A stretch of 64,000 nt of DNA from a virus, in IMG/VR virus record IMGVR_UViG_3300007640_008134, positions 33,786 to 97,785 of that record, one strand, 5' to 3'. A model generated the notes under the pieces. It had not been told where the DNA came from, ran no database searches, and saw only the letters and a list, made by a program, of their open reading frames with translations. The position numbers and the translations under genes were made by a program. Below are positions 1 through 10,431 of this stretch, in pieces (the first letter of the stretch is position 1; each line of letters starts with the position of its first letter).

Positions 1-1
1 T

Positions 2-3000
2 GTGTTGGACAGCAAAACACCGTTGAATAAAGGAAATGTATTTGTTCCTTTTGAAAATTATGATATTAGTTTACGTAAAAGCAGTGTGTTAGATGTTGTA
101 ACTTATAGTGGTATAATAATTGAAAGAGTTAGCGGCGGATATAAAATTAATGGATTTGATGATCAAAATCCAACATTCAAATATTTTGCACATAGAACAA
201 CAGCCAATGATCCTAATTTTAGTGTTGGCGGTATAAGTGAAAGTTTTATTCCTTGGGCAGAAAACAAAATTTATGTTGCTGGAAAAATAGTTCAATACCA
301 AGACAAATACTATAGAGTTAATCAAACACACACTAGTACAAATGATTTTGATAGTTCTAAATTTTCTTTATTATCAAGTTTACCTATTGTCGGCGGTGTA
401 ACTGCAACATTACGTAAAAACTTTGAAAGTCAAGTAAGCGTTTTAGACTATGGAACAATTTTACCGAGTGTGCAAGAAGTAGTTGATTTTATCATTGGAT
501 ATGGTAAACAATTACAAAACCAAGGATTTGTTTTTGATTATTATAATTCTTCAATTAATGCTATAGAAAATTGGAGTTTAAGTGCTAAAGAATTTTTATT
601 CTGGACCACACAAAACTGGTCAGAAAATAGTGTTATAACATTAAGTCCAGGTGCTAATAGATTATTGTTTAGTAGTGAATATTTTGTTGTAGATAATATT
701 TTTGATTCTATTACTGGAGCAGTTTTAAACGAATCAAAAAAACCTATTAAAAATGCAAAGTCTAATATTGCTAGAGACAAAACAAATTTGTTTAGTTTAA
801 AATCTGATAATGAAGGTATCTATTTCTGTAAATTAAATTTAATTCAAAAAGAGCATGTTGTTATTTTAGATAACAAAACGGTTTTCAATGATACAATATA
901 TGATCCTGAAACTGGTTATAGACAAGAACGTTTAAAAGTTGTAGGTTATAGAACAGACGGATGGAACGGTAGCTTAAACATTCCTGGATTTACGTATGAT
1001 GATTCTAAAGTTACAGAATGGAAAAGTTGGAAAGATTACCAAATTGGAGATTTAGTTAAATTTAAAGAATTTTATTATTCTGCAAATGTAAAGCACAGCG
1101 GTACTGAAGAATTTAATTATAGTTTATGGCAACGTTTACCTGAACGTCCTCAAAAATCCTTAACGCCTAACTGGGATTATAAAGCGAATCAGTTTACAGA
1201 TTTTTACGATTTAGATACAGATAATTTTGATAGCGAACAACAAAGACTTGCACAGCATTTGATTGGGTACCAAAAAAGAGATTATTTACAAAACATTATT
1301 CAAGATGATGTTAGTCAGTATAAATTCTATCAAGGTTTTATTCAAGACAAAGGCACAAATAATGCATTAACTAAATTATTTGATAAACTAGGCAGTGCTG
1401 ATAAAGATAGTTTAGAGTTCTTTGAAGAATGGGCAATTCGTGTCGGACAATACGGTGCTACTAGCAGTTATGAAGAAGTTGAATTCCAACTTGATGAAAG
1501 CAAATTTAGAATAGAACCTCAAACTATTGAATTAGTACAAAGTGTTAATAATACTAGAACAGATTTAGTTTACCAGTATCCTAAGAAAGACATATATCTT
1601 TCTACAACAGAGTATAATAACGAACCATTTCCTGTTATTTACAGAGAAGAAGAATATAGCAAAACTGGTGGTTATGTAAAATTAGATCAAATTGATTTTA
1701 TTGCAAAAACTTTTGTAGACATTTTAGCATTAGATGTTGATTCAGTTGACATAGGAGATTATGTATGGGTTCCAGAAAATAACCAGACATGGAATGTATA
1801 CAAGCATATTCAATCTCCTATTAGAATTTTGTCTATTACACAAACAGCCAACGGGTTTGAAGCACAATTTGATAAACCTGTTCCATTTGCAGATGGCGAA
1901 ATTGTAGGTTTTAACAACATAAACGATGAAATAAACGGTTTTTGGTTAGCAAGAAATATTACATATAACAAAATGGAAATATATCTTGATACACCTATAT
2001 CAGATGAGTTTATAGACTTGTCAGATAGCACATTAGGTATTGTTACACAAATGAATTCAAGACGTGTTACAACATCTGAAAATATTAATGATATTGTGCA
2101 AAAATATGATATTACAGATAACGAACGTATTTGGGTAGATGACAACGGAACAGGAAAGTTTGAAGTGTTTGATAACAAACCTGTTTTTGAATTCAAAAAA
2201 GAGTTATTAAACCCTAGAACAGGAGATACTGGTTTTGGTAGCGTTATTGCAGTAAGCGATAATAATACAATAATGGCTGTTGGCGCACCTGAATACGAAG
2301 ATGGCGAAGTTTACATTTATGCAAGACTTAGCGAAGCGTCTGATTTTGTACTAATACAAACTCTATCTCCAGTAGATCAAATTTCTATAGAAATTACAAA
2401 TGCTACTCAAACTAATCCTGTTGTAATTACTACATCGGAAAATCATAATTTAGTTGACGGTAGAAGAGTAAGATTTACAAATGTACCAGGTATGACTGAT
2501 ATTAACGACAACAACTATTACATAGAAGTTGTTGACGATACTACACTTAATTTGTATAATGATGGGGCATTAACATCTTCTGTAGACGGAACTGGATTTG
2601 GTGCATATGTTTACAATCCTTTAGTACATACTACTAGAGGAGATATGGCAAAATTATTATTTGATCCTTTAGGTAAATTTGGTACTAGTGTTTCTATATC
2701 ACCAGATTCAAATTATTTGTTTGTAGGCTCTCCTGATGCATCAAATGTTGCAACAAGATATCGCGGCGTATTAGATCCAGCTGGTGCATATGAAACAGGA
2801 GACATAGTAAGTCAAAAAGGTACTCTTTGGAGAGCCAAAGTAGACATTATTCCAGAAAGTAGCACAATCAATCTTTTAAGTCAAGATTGGGAAGAAGTTG
2901 ATGTTATTAACATTGATGCAGAAGGTTATACTATTCCTTACAATAATATGGGATATGTAAGTGTTTATAAAAAAGATACAAACAATAGTTTTAACTTATT

Positions 3001-6000
3001 AGAAAGATTTGTTTCACCTGAACCTGTTGCAGATGAAAAATTTGGTCTTGCATTAAAGTCAAAAAATATTAGTGATTTTAGATACAGAACTTTTATTCGT
3101 AGTGCTACAGACAATGGTAGAGTTTATTTTACAGAAAACAAAGAAGATGATTATAATAAAATTAAATTCACAAAAGATAAAAACTACAAAGGCGAATGGT
3201 TAACCATATCAAAATATATAGAAAATGAAATTGTATATTATGATGGTGATTTGTATCAAGCAAACACAACGGTATTAGCAGGTGATCCGTTTAATTCTAG
3301 TCAATGGACTTTACTTAGCGCAGGAATAGATTATTTAGGATACATTCCTAGTGCAGGCGACGGAGACTTATTAGATGAAGATAGTAGTGAGTTTGATTTA
3401 GCAACTGCTGTTGGTAGAAATTTTGATGTAAGTAGAAACGGAGATGTTTTAGTAATCGGCGGATACATTACTGCTGCTACAGAATATCGTGTAAGTGTTT
3501 ATAGATATGCTAATAATAGATTTGTTTGGTCACAAAACTTAGATGCACCGTTAGATGATATTTTATTTGGAGCAAGTATTGCAATTAGTGATGACGGATC
3601 AAAAGTTGCAATAGGAGCAATTAAAGCAGACGACACCGGTATTAATAATGGTAAAGTATATGTCTACAAATATAATAACACAGAATTTGTACTGGATCAA
3701 GAGTTACTTTCTCCTGATGGTGAGAAAAATGAAGAGTTTGGTGTAAAAGTAGATTTCTTTGGCAACAAACTTGCAGTTATGAGTGTCAATGGAAATACTT
3801 CATATACTATTGCGTTTGATAGCAATTTAACATATTTTGATAACAAGGCAACAGAATTAACTGATGTAGAATACGACACTGGACAAATTTATGTTTTTGA
3901 ACCATTAAACAACAAATTAGTCTATGCTGAAAAAATGCGTTATGCTAATAATTTTGCAGATGCAAGGAACCCGTTTGTTACCTTTGTTGACAACCATTAT
4001 TATCTATCTGCACCGTTTGCTGAAAATAATACTAAACGTGGTTTTGTCACTGACTTTAGAAGTGAAAGAGGTGCAAATGCATGGATGACAAATAGTGTTG
4101 GTGAAAATTATGTAAACATTGATAAAATTCGCGGCGTCTATTTGTATGATAAAATAACAAGTGACTTAATCACATACTTAGATGTATTAGACCCTATTCA
4201 AGGTAGAATTGCAGGACCTGCAGAACAAGAACTAAGTTACAAAACATACTACGACCCTGCAACTTATAACGTTGGACTTATTACAGATTCAAATATATGG
4301 GATTCAACACAAGTTGGAAAGTTATGGTGGGATTTAAGCACGGTTAAATGGTTTAATCCTTATCAAGGTAATATTGAATATAAATCAAACACTTGGAATA
4401 AAGTAATACCGGGGTTTGAAGTTGATGTTTATGAATGGATACAATCAGATCTTTTACCAAGTGAATGGGATGAAATTGCCGACACGGTTGAAGGATTAGC
4501 AAATAACATAAGCGGTCAATCTAAATACAGCGATAGTCAATACACTACAACCAAAGTTTATGATCCTGTCAGTCAAACTTTTAGTAATCAGTATTTTTAT
4601 TGGGTTAAAAATAAAAAAGTTACTCCTGATGTTGAATCAAGAAAAATTAGTGCTCAATCAGTATCTCAATTAATTTCTGATCCAGCAGGTAATGGATATA
4701 GGTTTGCTTTACTATTAGATCAAAATAAAATATCATTACACAATGTAAGAAGTTTAATAAAAGATACCGATACAATTTTGCATGTTAACTACAATGCTAT
4801 TGAAGATGCGTTAGATTATAATATTCATACAGAATATAAATTACTAACTGAAGGGTTAGCATCAAGCAAACCATCTGATAATACCGTTAGAAAATGGGTT
4901 GATAGTTTAGTAGGCTACGATGCACAACAAAATCAAATTCCGTCACTCGATGTGAGTGTAGGAAGAAGATACGGTATTTTAGATAGCCCTCTACAATCTA
5001 TGTTTGTAAACAAAACAGAAGCATTAAAACAAATAGTAGAAAGAGTTAACAATGTATTTTCAAACAATTTAATTGTTGATGAATTTGATATCTCGCCATT
5101 ATTTTCAATAGATGCTGCACCAAGTAAATTTAGTGGAGCATGGGATACAAAAGTTGCATCTGAAAACTTGTTGAGATTTGTAGGTACTGCAAAAATTACA
5201 CAAGCAAAACTAACACCTACTATAGTTGATGGTGTAATAACAGCAGTTACAATAACCAATAAAGGTAGAGGTTACATCGATCCAAATTATACCACTGGTG
5301 CTAGAAAAGGTCCAGTGGTAGAAATAGTTGGCACAGGCGAAAACGCAGAACTGCAAACTTACATAAATGAAATTGGACAAATTACAAGTGTAGAAGTTGT
5401 AAATGGCGGAAAAAATTATTTAGATACAACTACACTTGTAGTTCGTCCGTTCAGTGTCTTAGTTGAAAACGACAGCACAATTAGCGGTTTTTGGAGTGTG
5501 TACTCTTGGAATAGCTCAACTCGTGATTGGTTTAGACAATATATTCAAAGTTATGACGTAACTAGATACTGGCAATATGTAGATTGGTATGCTACAGGTT
5601 ACAATGCAACAACAGCAATTGATGAAGTTGTGCCTGGTGCATATGCACTATCTTCATTAAACAATAGAATTGGTAGTGTTGTAAAGATAGAAAACATTGG
5701 TTCAGGAGGCTGGTTATTGTTAGAAAAAATTGATAATCAAGCCGAAGTAGATTACACCGTAAATTATAAAACTATTGGTAGACAAAACGGAACAATACAA
5801 ATTAGCCAACTATTATACAACAATCAGACAAGTGGTTTTGATAATCAAGTTTATGATGCAGTTCTTTACGATAGAGAACCGATCAACGAAACACGTATTA
5901 TTATGTACGCTTTACGAGATAATATTTTTGTAGATCAGTTAGAAGTGGAATGGAACAAACTATTCTTTAGCAGTGTTAGATATGCACTTGCAGAGCAACC

Positions 6001-9000
6001 AAGTATTGATTGGATCTTTAAAACAAGTTTAGTTACAGCAAAGCACAATGTTGGAGAACTAGAACAAAAAATTACTTATCAAAACGATAACTTGCCAAAT
6101 TATCAAGATTACGTCAATGAAGTAAAACCATTCTCAACAAAAGTTAGAGAATATATTAGTTCCTATGAAAAAGTTGATCCAACAAGAACTACAATTACAG
6201 ATTTTGATGTTCCTCCTAGATATGATGCAGATAAAGGTAAAATTATCACAGACTTAGTTAAAGTTATTAACAATCAAATTGTTTTCTATGATAATGAAAT
6301 TACAACATATCCTCAAAAACATTGGTTAGATAATGCTGGATATGAAATTACCAAATTTGTAATATCTAATGCAGGAAACTTGTATACGGATACAGCTAAT
6401 GTAATAGTATCAGGTGGCGGCGGTCCTACATTAACAGGTTATGCTAGAGTAGGCGGCGGCAAAATTACCTTAATAGATGTTAATACAACAGGTGCAAAAT
6501 ATTACTCAGCACCTACGGTTGAAATTAACGGAAGTGTTGAAGAAGGCGGTTCATCTGCAAAAGCATACGCTATCATAGGCAACGGTGTTTCGAGAAGGAC
6601 ACATATGTTAGTTAAGTTTGATAGAATTACAGGTAATTACTTGTTCTCTACATTAGACGAAACACAAACATTTACAGGAAATGGTGGCCAAACCGAGTTT
6701 TCAACTAAGTGGCCAATGAGCACAAAAAAGGCAGATACGAAAATCTTTGTCAATAACGAACAGCTACTTACAAATGATTATGTAGTTTCTAACACCTTAG
6801 ATACTTCAAAAGGTTACGATAGATACTTAGGTAAAATTACATTTACAAATGCACCTGTTGATACAAGTACAATCGTAGTTGAGTATAAAAAATCAACAAA
6901 CTTGTTACATGCAGTTGATAGAATTAATTATTTCTATAATCCTAAAACTGGTATGTTGGGAAAAGATTTATCACAGCTTATGGATGGTATTGATTATGGC
7001 GGTGTGCAACTTGATAGTGTTGACTTTGGAACAGACAGAGGTTTTGAAGCTTCTCCATTTGGTTTAGATTTTGATACTTTTGACACAACATTTGAAGATG
7101 AAATTATTACATTAGATGGAAGTACACAAGTAGTAGAGCTTGCCAATGTACTCGAATCAAATGTTCAATATAATGTATATTTGAATAATGTAAGAATAGA
7201 TGATCCAAACTTCGATGGTAGTAGTGCAACAGCTAATCCAAACGCTAAAATGGTAACTATTACAGGTGACGGTATTTCAAATACCGTATTCCTTGATAGT
7301 GATTATGTTACAACTGCTGCAAATGATATTTTAATTGTGCGTAAATCAACTAGTGATGGTAGCTTTACTCCTGAAACAACTGCATATGATGTTAGTTTAC
7401 AAGGCGGTAATTTTGAATATACTACTGCTAACGGTATCGATGCTGGAGATATTGTTGTTGACGGAGATGGATTTGTTACAGAAACAACAAGTAAAGGTCC
7501 CGAAGAACAAGTTCCCGGACAAGTTTTAGACACAATGGATTTGCAAGTTTACAATGTTGTAAATGACGGACAAGGTGTTATAAGTGTTAAAACTCATATA
7601 ACAGATGGCTCAACAATTGAATATGATTTTGTAAAATATCCACAAGCAGATACAAGCATGATTGTAAAATTAAACAATTATGTTATGGATAGTAATGACT
7701 ACACAATTGATTGGGAAACTGCTACAATTAGATTAGCCGATAGTAGTGCATGGGAAGCCAATGCATTACTAAGCATACTAACAATTGGTGCAAATGGTAA
7801 AAATATCATTGACACTGATCAATATATTGCTGTAGATAACACCACTAGACTAGTTCCTACAAATGTTAAATTTGTAAATGACATGAGCGGATTTGTTACA
7901 CTAAATGGTACATTGCAGTTTACAACAGATCCTGCAAATTATAGTTTACAAAAAGATGCAGACGGATTTTGTGTTATAGAATTTCCTGTGCCATTACAAA
8001 CAGGAGATATTGTAAATTATACATTGTATGAAGGTGAAACAAATCAATATAGTCAATTACTTGTTGATCAAACATTTGTATCAGACGGCGTAAACAGAGT
8101 ACACAGGTTTACTACAGATCCTATGGTACCGCTACCTGGTGTAGCAATGCCTTTATCTCATAGAATACTTGTGTCAGTTGATAACAAGTTTTTGAATCCT
8201 GGCTATAAAACAAGACATACATTAACAACAGAACGTGCATATCCAATTGATCTATGGCAATTTGAAGATCCTACTCAAATTAGAAACAGCGATGTTTTTG
8301 CCTACGTAAACGATCAAAAATTAGGACCACAAGATTATTTGTATGATCCAATTAATGGTAGAGTACAATTATTAAGTAACACCGTTGGATTAGCAGGTCA
8401 AGTGCTTGACATATATGTAGTACGTGATGCAGAATATTATTTTGTAGATACCGTTGTTACAATCACTAACGGTGATGCAATTAACAATTACGAGCAAGGC
8501 GATGTTGTTGAATTTGCAACAACTGACGATAGTACAACCCAAGTAGCAACCGTTGAAACTTTTACAAGAAATGGTAGCGAGGTAAAAATTAAACTTCAAG
8601 GATACCTTAGAGACCTAATACAAATTAAAAGTTTAGATGATACACCTCCAGTTATTGCAAGTTCGCTTGTTGATAGTACACAAGTTGTTATTAGCAAAAT
8701 TGAATGTGTGGAAAGTGACAACTTGACATTAGATCAAGTTCCTGCTGCTGGAAGTGATGTAAACATTTATGTGTTTAGTAATCATGACATAAACGATATA
8801 AGAAGAAACACTTACGATGTTGTATACTACACAACACACGCACCAGTTGGTTCAGATGAATATATTGAAAAGAATAGCTTGTCGAGAGGTTATATTAAAC
8901 TTGAAAAAACAGCAGTATCTGCTGAATATGTTTGGGTGTTGAGAAATGGTATTTTACAAACGCCTAATATTGATTACAAGTTAACTCCTGGTTTAGATGC

Positions 9001-9796
9001 TGTGCAATTAATGAGAAAACCTGGCGGTACAGAAACTATTGAAGTAATTCAGTTTGCAGCAATTGTAAGTAAACCTAAGTTTGCATATAGAATATTTAAA
9101 GATATGCTCAACAGAACTCATTATAAGCGTATTAGTAATTCAAATTCATATGAATTAAATCAACCTTTAAATTACTATGATAATAGTATTGTGTTAACTG
9201 ATGCAACGGGTATTCAAGAACCAAATAGATCTATTGGCTTGCCTGGAGTTATTTGGGTAGATAAAGAACGCATTGAATACTATTCTGTTACCGGTAATGT
9301 TTTAAGGCAAATTCGTAGAGGTACATTAGGCACAGGTACACCTAATATAATACCAAAAGGTACAACCGTTTACGGACAAGGTATAGAAGAAAATATACCA
9401 TACAAAGATGCAACATACACAACAAAGTATGTAGGCGACGGTTCAACACATCAATTTGTTTTAGACTTTGTAACTGATACAATCAATTCATTTGATGTCT
9501 TTGTTGGCGGACGTAGATTAAGAAAAAATAGTATTAGTGTGTTTAATCAAACATTAGACCAAGATTCGCCTGACGCAGACGAAACGGTGCCGGCAGAATT
9601 TTCTGTCGAAGTTGTATCTGTAGATGGCACATTGCAAACGGTGTTAACACTTGCAGATATTCCTGCAGACGGAATAAACATTCAGATTGTAAGAAAAACT
9701 GGTAAAGTTTGGTCAGACACTGATAAATCACTTGTAGATAGTAATAATCAAATTGCTAATTTTATAAAGAAATCAACAATATCGTATCCCCGATAA
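2..9796 (+). CDS. Giant virion structural protein (tail/baseplate or fibre), 5' partial
   Basis: The frame is open to the left edge, so at least 3264 residues are present and the true start is outside the window. Residue numbers are from the fragment. No catalytic domain is recognisable. At least four short segments with a W..Y..G..V....YY.a...h pattern (about residues 85-128, 340-385, 920-965 and 1063-1105) resemble the small aromatic carbohydrate-binding modules of chitinases (CBM5/12-like). Between about 730 and 1265 there are FG-GAP-like beta-propeller blades, with repeated FG..v.is.d....avG motifs. The rest is beta-rich, with repeated F/Y-x-V-F/Y-V-N modules near 2250-3250. Its size, composition and place just before collar and fibre genes point to a virion protein, possibly baseplate- or fibre-associated. 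Function is inferred from context; I do not recognise a named T4 homologue. Confidence 0.75.
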   Translation: MLDSKTPLNKGNVFVPFENYDISLRKSSVLDVVTYSGIIIERVSGGYKINGFDDQNPTFKYFAHRTTANDPNFSVGGISESFIPWAENKIYVAGKIVQYQDKYYRVNQTHTSTNDFDSSKFSLLSSLPIVGGVTATLRKNFESQVSVLDYGTILPSVQEVVDFIIGYGKQLQNQGFVFDYYNSSINAIENWSLSAKEFLFWTTQNWSENSVITLSPGANRLLFSSEYFVVDNIFDSITGAVLNESKKPIKNAKSNIARDKTNLFSLKSDNEGIYFCKLNLIQKEHVVILDNKTVFNDTIYDPETGYRQERLKVVGYRTDGWNGSLNIPGFTYDDSKVTEWKSWKDYQIGDLVKFKEFYYSANVKHSGTEEFNYSLWQRLPERPQKSLTPNWDYKANQFTDFYDLDTDNFDSEQQRLAQHLIGYQKRDYLQNIIQDDVSQYKFYQGFIQDKGTNNALTKLFDKLGSADKDSLEFFEEWAIRVGQYGATSSYEEVEFQLDESKFRIEPQTIELVQSVNNTRTDLVYQYPKKDIYLSTTEYNNEPFPVIYREEEYSKTGGYVKLDQIDFIAKTFVDILALDVDSVDIGDYVWVPENNQTWNVYKHIQSPIRILSITQTANGFEAQFDKPVPFADGEIVGFNNINDEINGFWLARNITYNKMEIYLDTPISDEFIDLSDSTLGIVTQMNSRRVTTSENINDIVQKYDITDNERIWVDDNGTGKFEVFDNKPVFEFKKELLNPRTGDTGFGSVIAVSDNNTIMAVGAPEYEDGEVYIYARLSEASDFVLIQTLSPVDQISIEITNATQTNPVVITTSENHNLVDGRRVRFTNVPGMTDINDNNYYIEVVDDTTLNLYNDGALTSSVDGTGFGAYVYNPLVHTTRGDMAKLLFDPLGKFGTSVSISPDSNYLFVGSPDASNVATRYRGVLDPAGAYETGDIVSQKGTLWRAKVDIIPESSTINLLSQDWEEVDVINIDAEGYTIPYNNMGYVSVYKKDTNNSFNLLERFVSPEPVADEKFGLALKSKNISDFRYRTFIRSATDNGRVYFTENKEDDYNKIKFTKDKNYKGEWLTISKYIENEIVYYDGDLYQANTTVLAGDPFNSSQWTLLSAGIDYLGYIPSAGDGDLLDEDSSEFDLATAVGRNFDVSRNGDVLVIGGYITAATEYRVSVYRYANNRFVWSQNLDAPLDDILFGASIAISDDGSKVAIGAIKADDTGINNGKVYVYKYNNTEFVLDQELLSPDGEKNEEFGVKVDFFGNKLAVMSVNGNTSYTIAFDSNLTYFDNKATELTDVEYDTGQIYVFEPLNNKLVYAEKMRYANNFADARNPFVTFVDNHYYLSAPFAENNTKRGFVTDFRSERGANAWMTNSVGENYVNIDKIRGVYLYDKITSDLITYLDVLDPIQGRIAGPAEQELSYKTYYDPATYNVGLITDSNIWDSTQVGKLWWDLSTVKWFNPYQGNIEYKSNTWNKVIPGFEVDVYEWIQSDLLPSEWDEIADTVEGLANNISGQSKYSDSQYTTTKVYDPVSQTFSNQYFYWVKNKKVTPDVESRKISAQSVSQLISDPAGNGYRFALLLDQNKISLHNVRSLIKDTDTILHVNYNAIEDALDYNIHTEYKLLTEGLASSKPSDNTVRKWVDSLVGYDAQQNQIPSLDVSVGRRYGILDSPLQSMFVNKTEALKQIVERVNNVFSNNLIVDEFDISPLFSIDAAPSKFSGAWDTKVASENLLRFVGTAKITQAKLTPTIVDGVITAVTITNKGRGYIDPNYTTGARKGPVVEIVGTGENAELQTYINEIGQITSVEVVNGGKNYLDTTTLVVRPFSVLVENDSTISGFWSVYSWNSSTRDWFRQYIQSYDVTRYWQYVDWYATGYNATTAIDEVVPGAYALSSLNNRIGSVVKIENIGSGGWLLLEKIDNQAEVDYTVNYKTIGRQNGTIQISQLLYNNQTSGFDNQVYDAVLYDREPINETRIIMYALRDNIFVDQLEVEWNKLFFSSVRYALAEQPSIDWIFKTSLVTAKHNVGELEQKITYQNDNLPNYQDYVNEVKPFSTKVREYISSYEKVDPTRTTITDFDVPPRYDADKGKIITDLVKVINNQIVFYDNEITTYPQKHWLDNAGYEITKFVISNAGNLYTDTANVIVSGGGGPTLTGYARVGGGKITLIDVNTTGAKYYSAPTVEINGSVEEGGSSAKAYAIIGNGVSRRTHMLVKFDRITGNYLFSTLDETQTFTGNGGQTEFSTKWPMSTKKADTKIFVNNEQLLTNDYVVSNTLDTSKGYDRYLGKITFTNAPVDTSTIVVEYKKSTNLLHAVDRINYFYNPKTGMLGKDLSQLMDGIDYGGVQLDSVDFGTDRGFEASPFGLDFDTFDTTFEDEIITLDGSTQVVELANVLESNVQYNVYLNNVRIDDPNFDGSSATANPNAKMVTITGDGISNTVFLDSDYVTTAANDILIVRKSTSDGSFTPETTAYDVSLQGGNFEYTTANGIDAGDIVVDGDGFVTETTSKGPEEQVPGQVLDTMDLQVYNVVNDGQGVISVKTHITDGSTIEYDFVKYPQADTSMIVKLNNYVMDSNDYTIDWETATIRLADSSAWEANALLSILTIGANGKNIIDTDQYIAVDNTTRLVPTNVKFVNDMSGFVTLNGTLQFTTDPANYSLQKDADGFCVIEFPVPLQTGDIVNYTLYEGETNQYSQLLVDQTFVSDGVNRVHRFTTDPMVPLPGVAMPLSHRILVSVDNKFLNPGYKTRHTLTTERAYPIDLWQFEDPTQIRNSDVFAYVNDQKLGPQDYLYDPINGRVQLLSNTVGLAGQVLDIYVVRDAEYYFVDTVVTITNGDAINNYEQGDVVEFATTDDSTTQVATVETFTRNGSEVKIKLQGYLRDLIQIKSLDDTPPVIASSLVDSTQVVISKIECVESDNLTLDQVPAAGSDVNIYVFSNHDINDIRRNTYDVVYYTTHAPVGSDEYIEKNSLSRGYIKLEKTAVSAEYVWVLRNGILQTPNIDYKLTPGLDAVQLMRKPGGTETIEVIQFAAIVSKPKFAYRIFKDMLNRTHYKRISNSNSYELNQPLNYYDNSIVLTDATGIQEPNRSIGLPGVIWVDKERIEYYSVTGNVLRQIRRGTLGTGTPNIIPKGTTVYGQGIEENIPYKDATYTTKYVGDGSTHQFVLDFVTDTINSFDVFVGGRRLRKNSISVFNQTLDQDSPDADETVPAEFSVEVVSVDGTLQTVLTLADIPADGINIQIVRKTGKVWSDTDKSLVDSNNQIANFIKKSTISYPR

Positions 9797-9799
9797 ATA
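9792..9799 (+). promoter_or_regulatory. Probable T4-type late promoter (GATAAATA)
   Basis: GATAAATA matches the T4 late box TATAAATA except at the first base. It overlaps the stop codon of the giant structural gene and lies 23 nt before the ATG at 9823, with an AGGAACGG stretch between. The same octamer recurs before the structural gene at 14465 and, on the minus strand, before the fibre gene starting at 26019, at similar distances. Confidence 0.6.
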
Positions 9800-9822
9800 C
9801 AATATAGGAACGGAAAATAAAA

Positions 9823-10431
9823 ATGATTAATGATCAAAGTGGAGTACACATAGAAGGACATATAAAAATATACAATCCTGAATCAGGCTTTGTATTTGTG
9901 AATAAGCGTAATGCTATTCATTATGAAAACATGAGTATTTCACTAGCTGAAAGTTTAGGAAATGCTGGTGAAGGATTTGTGTATCAAATGGCGTTTGGCA
10001 ACGGTGGTACTAGCGTTGATCCGACAGGTATTATAACATATCTAACACCTAACAGCACTGGCACAAATTCAAGTTTATATAACGAAACTTATGCTAAAGT
10101 TGTGGACGACAGAAGTGTTAATAATTCAGATCCTACAAGAAATAAAATTGAAACTAGACATGTTAGTGGTACAAATTACACCGACCTAGTTGTAAGTTGT
10201 TTGTTAGATTATGGCGAACCAGATGGACAAGATGCTTTTGACACAGCAGCAAATACTGAAGATCAATTTGTTTTTGATGAGTTAGGCTTGAAAGCATATT
10301 CAAGTGACACAAACGGTAGTGGCAGATTGTTAACACATGTTATTTTCCATCCTGTACAAAAGTCTTTAAACAGATTAATTCAAGTTGATTACACCGTTAG
10401 AGTGCAAAGCCTTAGCGGAGGGAATAGCTAA
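9823..10431 (+). CDS. Virion structural protein, 202 aa
   Basis: A 202-residue protein rich in Gly, Asn, Thr and Ser, with no signal peptide, membrane segment or enzyme motif visible. It lies between the giant structural gene and the first collar-type fibre gene. Its stop codon shares one base with the next start (TAATG), so the two are probably cotranslated. A late-type promoter box lies 23 nt upstream. Most likely a baseplate or tail-fibre-linked structural component; this rests on position and composition, not on a recognised family. Confidence 0.65.
   Translation: MINDQSGVHIEGHIKIYNPESGFVFVNKRNAIHYENMSISLAESLGNAGEGFVYQMAFGNGGTSVDPTGIITYLTPNSTGTNSSLYNETYAKVVDDRSVNNSDPTRNKIETRHVSGTNYTDLVVSCLLDYGEPDGQDAFDTAANTEDQFVFDELGLKAYSSDTNGSGRLLTHVIFHPVQKSLNRLIQVDYTVRVQSLSGGNS

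Noticed and set aside
3697-5259. Open frames opposite the giant structural gene (for example at 3697-3879 and 4933-5259)
   Set aside because: They lie fully within a long, repeat-structured coding frame on the other strand, lack ribosome-binding sites and resemble no family.
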